Source: an uncultured Balneolaceae bacterium (GTDB lineage: Bacteria > Bacteroidota > Rhodothermia > Balneolales > Balneolaceae). Taken from it: a stretch of 37,061 nt of DNA. The stretch's first letter is position 1. Every line of letters starts with the position of its first letter. Below, piece by piece: positions 7,627 through 15,697 of the stretch. The stretch lies in the NCBI GenBank assembly GCA_938091655.1, contig CALKOA010000064.1:1-37061 (forward strand). The letters run 5' to 3'. The position numbers and the translations under genes were made by a program. The notes beneath the pieces were generated by a model. It was not told where the DNA came from. It worked only from the letters and a program-made list of their open reading frames with translations, and did not search any database.

Positions 7627-8949
7627 TTATTCTTGAGTAGCGTCACGGTCTAAAAATTCTTCGAACAATTGCGTATGTCGAGAGTCCATTGGAATTTGGT
7701 AACCTTTGATGAAGACCTGCTCGATTTGACTCAAAGGTTCGAAAGGATCACCAGAACTAATAAATAAATTAGCCTGCTTTCCAATCTCCAAACTACCTAA
7801 GCGATCGGAAATACCAAATATTTCAGCTGGATTAATGGTGACCGCTTTTATTGCTTCTTCTATTCCCATTCCATAGGCAGCTGCATATCCAGCATTAAAA
7901 GGTAAATTACGCACGTTTTCTACTTCCCCAGTCATAATTGCAACCTTAACCCCCGCTTTCATAAGTGCCGCTGGATTTTCGTATGGGCGATGAATGTGAT
8001 CGTAGGAACGTACAGGAGTATAAAGAGTAGAAACTAAGCAGGGAATTCCAGCCTCTGCAATTTTTTCTGCCACTCTCCAGCCTTCCTCTACTCCAGCAAA
8101 TATTATATTTAAGGATGAATTATCCTCATGGGAAGACCATTCAATTGCGTTAAGAATATCTTTTTCACCAGATACTGCAATAATTAACGGCGTTTCGCCT
8201 TGAACTAATGCACGCATCGCTTGCAGTTGTTGATTCTTTTCAGGCTTGGTTTTACCCATAGGATCAGCCTCATATTCATTCATCATTTGCTCATAAAAAC
8301 GAGCATTATCCAACCACTTGTCTAGATTTCTTACCGCTTCTTTGTATCGTTTTTCAGCTTGTTCAGGGTTTCTAGGTCCCCAACCTCTGCTTTGTGCACT
8401 AGGCCAATTAAGCACCATACCAGCAGTGGCATCAATGGCCATTGAGTCTGGTGAGTACCCCCAAAGGTCCATAAGTGCCGCTTGACCTGACACCAATCCA
8501 CCTTGAGGAGCGGTTATAACATGAGTTACTCCACTCACTCTTGTGACCGGAATAGAAGCGCTGTGTGGGTTAAAGGCTGTAAATGCCAACATGTTAGGAT
8601 TCATATTCCCAACTTCTCTATTATCTACAGTTACAGGGACTGCGTTAACTTCGACTAAACCCAATGAAGTTCCACTGTCCATGAATCCAGGGAATATATG
8701 CTTGCCGGTGGCATCTATAATGGTGTAATCATTTGTCACTATGGAATGATCAGTTCCAACGTATTCTATTTTTTCACCATTTAGTGTAATTACACCATTC
8801 TGTATAGTTCCTTCGGTTACAGTGTGTATAGTCGCATCAATGATGGCAATTTTTCCAAAATTTGGTTTGCCGGTGATCTGAGCTTGCACTGTGAATGTTC
8901 CCATCAACAGTAACGCAAGAACTATATTCCATTTTTTTGATTTCATCAT
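7627..8949 (-). CDS. Exported amidohydrolase-fold protein with lost metal site (paralogue 3)
   Basis: Imidazolonepropionase-like amidohydrolase fold, 440 residues, with a Sec signal peptide (basic MMKSKK, hydrophobic core, TVQAQ). The N-terminal beta-sandwich and C-terminal NLFISSGDP strands are family-typical, as is the NPAEIFGISDRLGSLEIGK region. The metal-binding DxHxH motif reads PGFMDSGTS (88-95), with Gly and Ser in place of both His. The later ligand positions also look changed: IAVSGEKD, IFAGVEEGW and MTGEVENV where the active neighbour has HCHSYRAD, FQHANEA and SINSDSNE. I infer a catalytically inactive, secreted or periplasmic scaffold or partner. It is the last gene of a three-gene run, 15 bp after its neighbour, and a strong terminator follows. 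Confidence 0.82.
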   Translation of the reverse strand: MMKSKKWNIVLALLLMGTFTVQAQITGKPNFGKIAIIDATIHTVTEGTIQNGVITLNGEKIEYVGTDHSIVTNDYTIIDATGKHIFPGFMDSGTSLGLVEVNAVPVTVDNREVGNMNPNMLAFTAFNPHSASIPVTRVSGVTHVITAPQGGLVSGQAALMDLWGYSPDSMAIDATAGMVLNWPSAQSRGWGPRNPEQAEKRYKEAVRNLDKWLDNARFYEQMMNEYEADPMGKTKPEKNQQLQAMRALVQGETPLIIAVSGEKDILNAIEWSSHEDNSSLNIIFAGVEEGWRVAEKIAEAGIPCLVSTLYTPVRSYDHIHRPYENPAALMKAGVKVAIMTGEVENVRNLPFNAGYAAAYGMGIEEAIKAVTINPAEIFGISDRLGSLEIGKQANLFISSGDPFEPLSQIEQVFIKGYQIPMDSRHTQLFEEFLDRDATQE

Positions 8950-8964
8950 TAAACTCCTTTTTAC

Positions 8965-10347
8965 TTACTGTTGAATTAATTCAAATACATCACTCATACA
9001 AGAGTCTTCTTCTCTACCCTGAATGAAGGTGTTAAACCCCGCCTCTGTATAAGAATCTTCGCTATCTACAGCGATTCTCATATCGACTGGATCCATGTAA
9101 AGATCAAAATATTTTTTACCATCAACATAGGTATGCTCCACTTTGGAATAAATGCTAAGTGGGTGACCACTCCAAATAGCTACATCCCCTTGTTTCCCTA
9201 TTTCTAAACTTCCAACCATTTCATCAATTCCAAGCTGCTTCGCTGGATTTATGGTAATCATCTTTAATGCATCAGCTTCTGAGGTTTCTCCATATCTAAC
9301 AGTTTTTGCGGCTTCATGATTCAAATGTCGAATAAGCTCATTACTATCACTATTAATACTATTTGTCACTCCATTTTCATTTAAGATAGTAGCATTATAA
9401 GCCGTAGAATAGTAAACCTCGAATTTATACGCCCACCAATCAGCAAATACTGAAGTATATGCTCCATTTTTTGCAATTTCTGGAGCTACCTTAAAAGCTT
9501 CGTTTGCATGTTGAAACGTATAATTTCTAATACCATAATCATTGAAGACCCGCATGAGCATGAGAATTTCATCTGCTCTGTAAGAGTGGCAATGAACCAG
9601 TATTTCGCCATCGATAATATCATTTAGCACATCATATCGAAGGTTTTTTGCAACAGGAACCGGTGGAGCGGTTCTACCTCTTTTATCTCCTTCATAAGCC
9701 TCTTTTGCAGCTAAATATGCCTCTCTTTTGATTCTATAATCAATAGCCTCATCAAAATGACTTCTAATAATCTGTTCTACTCCCATTCGAGTTCTTGGTT
9801 GAATTCCGTTACCCTGTCCATGCACACGGGTTGGATTTTCACCCAGTGCAAATTTGATGGTTCTTTTTGCACCATCAAATCTCATTTCATCCTGAGTTAC
9901 TCCATAACGAAGCTTTAATGTTTCTCCCTGTCCACCAATAACATTGGCAGAGCCATGCATTAGGTGAATGGATGTTACCCCACCTGCCAAAGCTCGATAG
10001 ATGGAGACGCTATTAGGATTAATTGATTCCTCCATAGTTACTTCTGCCGTTACTGGATTTCTGGCTTCATTAGTACTTACTGTATTTAGGTGAGAATGTG
10101 CATCAATGATACCGGGCATTACATATTTACCGGTTCCATCAACCACGGATACTCCTGAAGGAGCACTAAGATCCGTACCTATTGCCGTTATAACGCCATC
10201 AACAATAAGAACATCACCATTCTCAATTATGCCATCGGTAATCGTCATTAAGGTTGCGTTCTGAATAAGTACAGATCCCTTTTCCTGTGCTATAGTTCCT
10301 ATTGAAAAAACAGCCAAAATAAGTAGTGTTGTTATGGTATTTTTCAT
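8965..10347 (-). CDS. Exported amidohydrolase, catalytically competent (paralogue 2)
   Basis: Metal-dependent amidohydrolase of 460 residues with a Sec signal peptide (MKNTITTLLILAVFSIGTIAQ). It keeps the full set of metal ligands: PGIIDAHSH (H84, H86), VHCHSYRADE (H252/H254), FQHANEA (H280) and SINSDSNE (D334). KFALGENPTRVHG and TRMG near 165-190 match, by memory, a branch of amidohydrolases common in Bacteroidota. The substrate is unknown; hydrolysis of a cyclic amide or a dipeptide in the periplasm is plausible. It starts 2 bp after the stop of the upstream paralogue, so the two are likely translationally coupled. It is the only one of the three tandem paralogues likely to be an active enzyme. 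Confidence 0.87.
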   Translation of the reverse strand: MKNTITTLLILAVFSIGTIAQEKGSVLIQNATLMTITDGIIENGDVLIVDGVITAIGTDLSAPSGVSVVDGTGKYVMPGIIDAHSHLNTVSTNEARNPVTAEVTMEESINPNSVSIYRALAGGVTSIHLMHGSANVIGGQGETLKLRYGVTQDEMRFDGAKRTIKFALGENPTRVHGQGNGIQPRTRMGVEQIIRSHFDEAIDYRIKREAYLAAKEAYEGDKRGRTAPPVPVAKNLRYDVLNDIIDGEILVHCHSYRADEILMLMRVFNDYGIRNYTFQHANEAFKVAPEIAKNGAYTSVFADWWAYKFEVYYSTAYNATILNENGVTNSINSDSNELIRHLNHEAAKTVRYGETSEADALKMITINPAKQLGIDEMVGSLEIGKQGDVAIWSGHPLSIYSKVEHTYVDGKKYFDLYMDPVDMRIAVDSEDSYTEAGFNTFIQGREEDSCMSDVFELIQQ

Positions 10348-10349
10348 GG

Positions 10350-11762
10350 TTAGTCCTCCATAAAGTCATTGATCACACCCTGGCTCACCTGGATGTGGAT
10401 TTTAGTTCCTTTTTCAAATAAAGGGCCGTCAGTAAGTATAAGATGTGCACTACTGCCCTCTTTTATGGTGCCAACACGGTTAGAAATACCTAATATGTTT
10501 GAATTGTGCACGGTCATTAGTTTAACGATGTCATTTTTCGTTAAGATACTGTTCTCTGTAATTAGATTGACTTTCTGTTGTAATTCTTTAGGACTTAGTC
10601 CCGCAGAAGTAAAGCCGGTTGGAATACCCGCATCTAGTAAAGCAGACACATTGTTTATTTGCTTTACCCAAGCTTCTTTTTGTTTTGACCGGAACATTAA
10701 TTCTTCTTCGGTTAGTTCTTCCGTTTCAGCATCTTCAGAATCATCAGCGTCTTTAGAATCTCCTTGCTCATCTGATTCGCTTCCTTCCTCATCGCCTTTT
10801 TTAGCTTCCTTTTTTTCTTTCTCTAACCAATCTGGCATGTCTGCAACATCAAGACTAGCTAGTACAGCTATATTTCTAGCTTTTAGCTCATTGCTTAAGG
10901 CAGATGCTTCTTTTGCTGAAACTAGAACAACATCAAAACCAAATTCGTCCTGTAGCCTAAACAAGCGTTCTATTTCTTCTTTAGAATCAACCTCGAAGTA
11001 CAATGGGTACTCTTTATTAACTAAAGGAAAAAGTGCTTCTAGGACATCATTTTGCTCGGGTTGAGTCATTTCCGAGTGTTTTTCGAAATACATCATATGC
11101 TCTTGCAAAGCCGTTGCATCATACATAAGCTGCCGGAAATAAGCCATTACTCCCATCTGAGTTGATGGATAGGCCCCACTGCCCCAACCTCCAGGTGCGG
11201 TTTCAAAACTCCCTTGTAATGCTAAAGGGTTTGCAAATACATGGGCTTGTGTTAGCTTAGGAGCCGATACATTGAATGGCTGTACATGCCCAGGTAACAT
11301 TTGACCGTCAAGACCAAGAGCAACCAATGTGAAACCTGCTTTCATGGCGGCTTCAAAGGCTTTATCCTCGTTTAAATAATGCTCTGGAATTCTTTGCGGT
11401 TGTGCTCCAGCACGATCATATGGTGGTTTACCTGGATTTTCTAATCGCGGCAAATCCCGTGGTGTTTCTGGACTGCCCCAAGTAGCCATCCCATCAATAA
11501 GACCAGGATAAACGTGTAGTGAATCACCACCATCGATAATAAAAGCGTCAAATGGAATTGATTCGTTTACCCCAATTTGTTCGATAACTCCATTTCTCCA
11601 TACAATATCAGCGTTTTCAAGAGTGGCTCCATCAGCCATGTGAATCGTCACATTAGTAATGGCATGCGCAGGTACTTCTTGAGCCATAGTTGGCATTAGT
11701 GGCCATGCTAAAAGCATAACCAAGAAGCTTGCCATACCCACAAAAGTTGTTTTAATCTTCAT
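10350..11762 (-). CDS. Exported amidohydrolase-fold protein, degenerate, with acidic insert (paralogue 1)
   Basis: Amidohydrolase-fold protein of 470 residues with a signal peptide (MKIKTTFVGMASFLVMLLAW then MPTMAQE). The DxHxH site is PGLIDGMAT (87-94), both His replaced; FTSAGLSP stands where the metal-binding Asp loop should be. It retains family traits such as YPSTQMGVMAYFRQ (199-211) and the closing GISNRVGTIKEGSSAHLIL. A very acidic Glu/Asp/Ser segment (about 324-355) interrupts the barrel and looks disordered. It is the first gene of the three-gene run and is followed after 2 bp by the active paralogue. In related bacteria I recall a single long protein with a degenerate first and an active second amidohydrolase domain; these two genes may be its split equivalent. 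It is probably not an enzyme itself. Confidence 0.82.
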   Translation of the reverse strand: MKIKTTFVGMASFLVMLLAWPLMPTMAQEVPAHAITNVTIHMADGATLENADIVWRNGVIEQIGVNESIPFDAFIIDGGDSLHVYPGLIDGMATWGSPETPRDLPRLENPGKPPYDRAGAQPQRIPEHYLNEDKAFEAAMKAGFTLVALGLDGQMLPGHVQPFNVSAPKLTQAHVFANPLALQGSFETAPGGWGSGAYPSTQMGVMAYFRQLMYDATALQEHMMYFEKHSEMTQPEQNDVLEALFPLVNKEYPLYFEVDSKEEIERLFRLQDEFGFDVVLVSAKEASALSNELKARNIAVLASLDVADMPDWLEKEKKEAKKGDEEGSESDEQGDSKDADDSEDAETEELTEEELMFRSKQKEAWVKQINNVSALLDAGIPTGFTSAGLSPKELQQKVNLITENSILTKNDIVKLMTVHNSNILGISNRVGTIKEGSSAHLILTDGPLFEKGTKIHIQVSQGVINDFMED

Positions 11763-11836
11763 AGTGCATATGTTGTGTTAATTGATGATGAGAAGTAACG
11801 AGTAAAATCGCTGCTCATTCGTTTAAAATTGTAAAA

Positions 11837-12352
11837 TTAAAATGACTCACTTAGCTCCACCCAGAAGGGCACTTCAGAGGCTAGGTGATTATCCGTTGAC
11901 TTTTTTAATTCATTAACAATCTCTTCTTTTAGTACACTTATTTGCAGATAATATTCATAGTAATCAGAACCTTGTTTTCTGAGGACCGTTTCGTGTTTGG
12001 GGGCCATCAGATCCATTAACAAATAGGTGCTACTTCGAAGTGCTTGTATTACAGCTGGACTAGACCAGAAACTATCCTCTTTTTGCTGCATTCTAACTAG
12101 TTCAACTTTATCGTCGATAGTATCTAATAATGCTATTTGTGCCACCTTGTAGCCGTGTTTAGTAGCGGCTAACGAGTCCTCAGATTGAAAACTCAAAAAG
12201 TAATGTATACTTGTTGAATCACTTAGGTAGGGATCCGCACTATACCATTCGGGGACTGTTGAACTCACAATGTCTTGCTGAACGATGCTATCCGTTGTTG
12301 AACAAGAGTACAACAAAAACATGGTAAAAGTAATGTATAATAGAGGCTTCAT
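11837..12352 (-). CDS. Small lipoprotein, LPP20-like
   Basis: Predicted lipoprotein of 171 residues. MKPLLYITFTMFLLYSC gives a signal peptide with a lipobox-like LLYSC, so Cys17 would carry the lipid. The mature part begins with VPEWYSADPYL, followed by a helical segment SLAATKHGYKVAQIALLD, then an alpha/beta C-terminus. This order (PxW, then an A-rich helix) recalls the LPP20 lipoprotein family, a tentative match only. The gene begins 11 bp after the stop of the HtrA-type protease gene and is probably cotranscribed with it. It may act at the envelope alongside the protease, but the sequence gives no function. Confidence 0.65.
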   Translation of the reverse strand: MKPLLYITFTMFLLYSCSTTDSIVQQDIVSSTVPEWYSADPYLSDSTSIHYFLSFQSEDSLAATKHGYKVAQIALLDTIDDKVELVRMQQKEDSFWSSPAVIQALRSSTYLLMDLMAPKHETVLRKQGSDYYEYYLQISVLKEEIVNELKKSTDNHLASEVPFWVELSESF

Positions 12353-12363
12353 AAACAGTTTTT

Positions 12364-13923
12364 TTATTTATCCAATGGAATATAAATGTGATGTAGACTT
12401 TTATCTTCTCGCCTGACTTCTAATTGTACTGATATCTTATTTTCGTTAGCAGCTAACCCATTAAAATACCTTTGTAACTCTTGGGTTGAATGTACCAGAT
12501 CTCCGTCTATACGTATAATTTGAACTTCATTTCTGAGGCCACGCTTAAATGCGTTTGAAGCTGAGTCTACTTCTTGAACAAACAAATCAAACATGCTGGG
12601 ATTTTCTGGTTTAGCTAATCCTACTATGTCAAATCCTAAATCGGTAGATATCCATAGCCTACCTCTAGATAAATCATTTTGATCAAGCTTAGAGCGACCT
12701 TCATCTTTTTGTGTAGGCACATTTGGGCTAGATTCCGACGCTGACTGGGCAATGGTAATTTCAGGTATCACTAATTCTTCTAAAATTACCGAGCTTAAAA
12801 ATGATGAATTATCGCGCCATATGGTGAGTTGGGCTTCGGTATTAGGACGTAACAAGGCAATCCTCTCCTGCAGTGCATTAGAGGCATTAACGGGAAATCC
12901 ATTCACTTCCAGCACTATATCACCCTTCTTAAGTCCTGCCAAATCTGCAGGGCCATTGGGTGTTAACGATATAATTTCTACCCCCACTACACTTGGAAGT
13001 TCCAATTCTAAGGCTCTTTGATAATCCACAGATTGAATCTGTACTCCCATTAGAGCACGCCTCACACGACCATACTGAATAATATCGGAAGCTACTTTAG
13101 TGGCTAAATTACTAGGAACAGCGAATCCATACCCTTGATAGCTCCCACTTTGTGATGCAATGGCTGTGTTAATTCCAATGATTTGTGCGCTGGTATTAAC
13201 CAAGGCACCCCCACTATTACCCTTGTTTATAGCCGCATCTGTTTGGATAAAACTTTCGATTCTCATGCGGTCATCAATTATTTGTACGTCTCTACCTAAT
13301 GCGCTTATGATACCCGCAGTTACTGTAGCTCTAAGTCTAAAAGGATTACCAACTGCCATGACCCACTCACCTACTTGTACCTGATCTGAATTTCCCATTA
13401 TAGCAGCTGGAAGATTATTTGCAGGTATTTTTATCACCGCTAAATCCGTTGTAGGATCCGAACCGATTATGCGTGCTTGAAATTGTCTCTTATCATTTAA
13501 TACTACCTCGATACCCTGTTCTTTGGCTCCTTCAATTACGTGATGATTAGTAAGTATATAACCATCCTGACTAATAATTACACCGGAGCCAACAGATCGA
13601 GCACTTCTAGGTAAAAATCGATTCCAAAAATCGTCGGAGAAATCGTGATTTTCATCATCAGGTAAATCAACCGGGATTAATGTTTCTATGTATACGACGG
13701 ATGAGGTTACGCTATTGGCGACTTTTTTAAATAAAAATCGTTCACTGATGTTTTCAAGAAATTCATCATCTATGAATACACTATCACTTTTGGAGATATT
13801 GGTATACTCAACCTCTGCAAATGAATGCCTAGTACCGCGATCCAAATAGCTATCCCAAACAAAGCCTATGCTAAGCCCAATCAATAGAATTAAAAGGTAA
13901 GTTAGACGACGATTTGTATTCAT
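12364..13923 (-). CDS. htrA: HtrA/DegP-type periplasmic serine protease with two PDZ domains
   Basis: Envelope quality-control serine protease of 519 residues. An N-terminal hydrophobic helix (about 8-23) is a signal peptide or membrane anchor. The trypsin-like domain (about 70-270) has the catalytic triad His128 (ILTNHHVIEG), Asp160 (DPTTDLAVIKI) and Ser237 (NKGNSGGAL). A first PDZ domain follows (about 285-375, with GLKKGDIVLEVNG). A Ser/Pro-rich linker leads to a second PDZ-like domain (about 425-519), which is more divergent. Family members degrade or refold misfolded periplasmic proteins, with PDZ domains binding exposed C-termini. The gene lies 57 bp after recO and 11 bp before a small lipoprotein gene on the same strand. 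Which of DegP, DegQ or DegS it matches in role is not decided by sequence. Confidence 0.92.
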   Translation of the reverse strand: MNTNRRLTYLLILLIGLSIGFVWDSYLDRGTRHSFAEVEYTNISKSDSVFIDDEFLENISERFLFKKVANSVTSSVVYIETLIPVDLPDDENHDFSDDFWNRFLPRSARSVGSGVIISQDGYILTNHHVIEGAKEQGIEVVLNDKRQFQARIIGSDPTTDLAVIKIPANNLPAAIMGNSDQVQVGEWVMAVGNPFRLRATVTAGIISALGRDVQIIDDRMRIESFIQTDAAINKGNSGGALVNTSAQIIGINTAIASQSGSYQGYGFAVPSNLATKVASDIIQYGRVRRALMGVQIQSVDYQRALELELPSVVGVEIISLTPNGPADLAGLKKGDIVLEVNGFPVNASNALQERIALLRPNTEAQLTIWRDNSSFLSSVILEELVIPEITIAQSASESSPNVPTQKDEGRSKLDQNDLSRGRLWISTDLGFDIVGLAKPENPSMFDLFVQEVDSASNAFKRGLRNEVQIIRIDGDLVHSTQELQRYFNGLAANENKISVQLEVRREDKSLHHIYIPLDK

Positions 13924-13980
13924 GTACGCTACCGAGATGTGATCAAAATGAAAGTAGTCTCTTTAATTTTTAGCATTTAG

Positions 13981-14715
13981 TTAAGACACCACAAAGTCAA
14001 AAAATTGTTGCGATCGTTGCGGATTGTAACCTTCTATATGATAATGAAAATAGGCATCCAAATGTTGTATCATTTCAATCAACTCATTTTTACTTAAATC
14101 AATAGCTAAAAATTCCTTAGATCTACTTGATAAAACCGTCACAAAAAACTTCGTTTGGGATAAATTAAACTTTTTCTCACCAGTTTGGGTGGAAACCTCA
14201 CCAAGTAACCCACTTGGGATATGTAAATACGACTGTTTAGCCATTTCACTGAGTTCACATTGTAAATCAATTCCACAGCAGCTCATGCATCGAATTTGAA
14301 TGTAGGGCAACACATGCACTGGGACTTCTTCTTGTTGAATTAACCAGGGTAAAAATTGTTTTAAAAGCAGAAATAATTCTATGTTTTTTTCATGCTCATG
14401 TATCAAAGCTGATATTCGCTCCAACACTTGAAACAATAAAAGCCAGGTGGTGAAATCACTTCGTAAGCTTGAAACTGAGTGAACTAAGTCGACCGATCGT
14501 AAATCCTGAACCGTACGGTTGGCTTTATATACAAATCCGATGTTCAAAGTATTACCCGCCTCTACTACGCCACTGAACGGACCTTTGGGTTTCTTTGCTC
14601 CCCTAGCTATCAAAGCAAATTTACCATGCGATTCTGTGAGGACGGTGATTATTTTACTTGATTCTTGATAGTCAATGGTTCGCAAAACTATGGCTGTGGC
14701 GGTCTCTAGCCCCAT
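13981..14715 (-). CDS. recO: DNA repair protein RecO
   Basis: RecO helps RecR load RecA on single-stranded DNA covered by SSB and promotes annealing of complementary strands. The 244-residue protein starts with the OB-fold hallmark AIVLRTIDYQESSKIITVLT (8-27) and the GARGAKKPKG-like IARGAKKPKG (36-45). An all-helical domain follows. A Cys cluster CMSCCGIDLQC (143-153) marks the zinc-binding region, but the usual second CxxC pair is not obvious, so the zinc site may be partly lost. Start ATG 14715 gives a typical N-terminus; no SD is visible. It is divergent from the DUF58 gene. Length and motifs agree with the family. Confidence 0.92.
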   Translation of the reverse strand: MGLETATAIVLRTIDYQESSKIITVLTESHGKFALIARGAKKPKGPFSGVVEAGNTLNIGFVYKANRTVQDLRSVDLVHSVSSLRSDFTTWLLLFQVLERISALIHEHEKNIELFLLLKQFLPWLIQQEEVPVHVLPYIQIRCMSCCGIDLQCELSEMAKQSYLHIPSGLLGEVSTQTGEKKFNLSQTKFFVTVLSSRSKEFLAIDLSKNELIEMIQHLDAYFHYHIEGYNPQRSQQFFDFVVS

Positions 14716-14821
14716 GATATGTTCATTTTAAGTGCGATTATCACAATAATTTAAATGAGTAATTCAGTTTTTCTATGCATCTAAACATAATAATTTCTAC
14801 CATTGGATAACTGCTATTACC
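14716..14821. promoter_or_regulatory. Divergent intergenic region between recO and the DUF58 gene
   Basis: AT-rich spacer of about 105 bp between divergent genes, so it should hold both promoters. I see no clear operator palindrome, and no consensus promoter stands out. Confidence 0.3.
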
Positions 14822-15697
14822 ATGATATCAAAAGAGATTCTAAAAAAAATTCGCAAACTAGAAATTCAAACCAAAGGATTGGTCAATAACCTATTTGGTG
14901 GTGAATATCAGTCGGCCTTCAAAGGAAGAGGTATGGCCTTCTCAGAGGTTAGATCTTATTCATATGGAGATGACATTAGGCAAATCGACTGGAATGTGAC
15001 AGCTAGAACAGGTGAGCCTTTCATTAAAGTTTTTGAAGAAGAAAGAGAACAAACGTTAATGCTCTGTGTAGATATTTCTAATAGTGGAAAATTAGGGACT
15101 AAATTATATACGAAGGCAGAATTGGCTATTGAAATCTGTGCTGTACTGGCTTTTAGCGCGATTCAAAATGGTGATAAGGTTGGTTTAGTTCTCTTTAGTG
15201 ATGTGGTGGAAAAAGTGGTCCCTCCAAAAAAGGGCAAAAAACATGTCCTCAGAATCATTAGAGAGCTTTATACCACCAAGGCAACGGGTAAAGGCACTAG
15301 TATATCCACTGCATTGAACTATGTTAATCGATTATTGAACCGTAGGTCTATTGTGGTATTAGCTTCTGATTTTCAGGACACAGATTATGAGACAGCGCTA
15401 AAAATAACGAATCAAAAGCATGATCTTGTTAACCTTAGTATTCGACACCCATTTGAAGAAGTACTCCCAGACTTAGGCCTTTTGCCTTTATACAACGTCG
15501 AGACAGGTGAACAAGTCATGGTAGATAGCTCAAACAAAAAATTACGCGCTCATCTCCAGTCAAAGCTTAAAGAAAAACATGCTGCTTTTGACAAGCACAT
15601 GGTAAAGTTACAAATGGATACCATTGTGGTACACACCGATAAATCGTATGTACGGCCGCTTATGAGTTTTTTCCAACGTCGTTTAAGTCGATATTAG
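14822..15697 (+). CDS. DUF58 / VWA-like protein of the Bat (aerotolerance-type) locus
   Basis: Cytoplasmic protein of 291 residues with the DUF58 hallmark SEVRSYSYGDDIRQIDWNVT (41-60) followed by a VWA-like fold. The metal-binding DxSxS appears as DISNS (84-88). DUF58 proteins are found next to MoxR AAA ATPases and VWA proteins and are thought to work with them in envelope-related or stress functions. Here a BatA-like VWA gene lies about 2.7 kb downstream on the same strand, but no moxR precedes it; recO is divergent instead. Its last 38 bases overlap the 3' end of the convergent M23 peptidase gene. No signal peptide is seen. The role is inferred from family and neighbourhood only. Confidence 0.85.
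   Translation: MISKEILKKIRKLEIQTKGLVNNLFGGEYQSAFKGRGMAFSEVRSYSYGDDIRQIDWNVTARTGEPFIKVFEEEREQTLMLCVDISNSGKLGTKLYTKAELAIEICAVLAFSAIQNGDKVGLVLFSDVVEKVVPPKKGKKHVLRIIRELYTTKATGKGTSISTALNYVNRLLNRRSIVVLASDFQDTDYETALKITNQKHDLVNLSIRHPFEEVLPDLGLLPLYNVETGEQVMVDSSNKKLRAHLQSKLKEKHAAFDKHMVKLQMDTIVVHTDKSYVRPLMSFFQRRLSRY

Noticed and set aside
10369-11064. 231-codon open frame on the plus strand
   Set aside because: It lies wholly opposite the degenerate amidohydrolase gene. Its Ser-rich translation is the complement of the acidic insert, so it is an antisense shadow.
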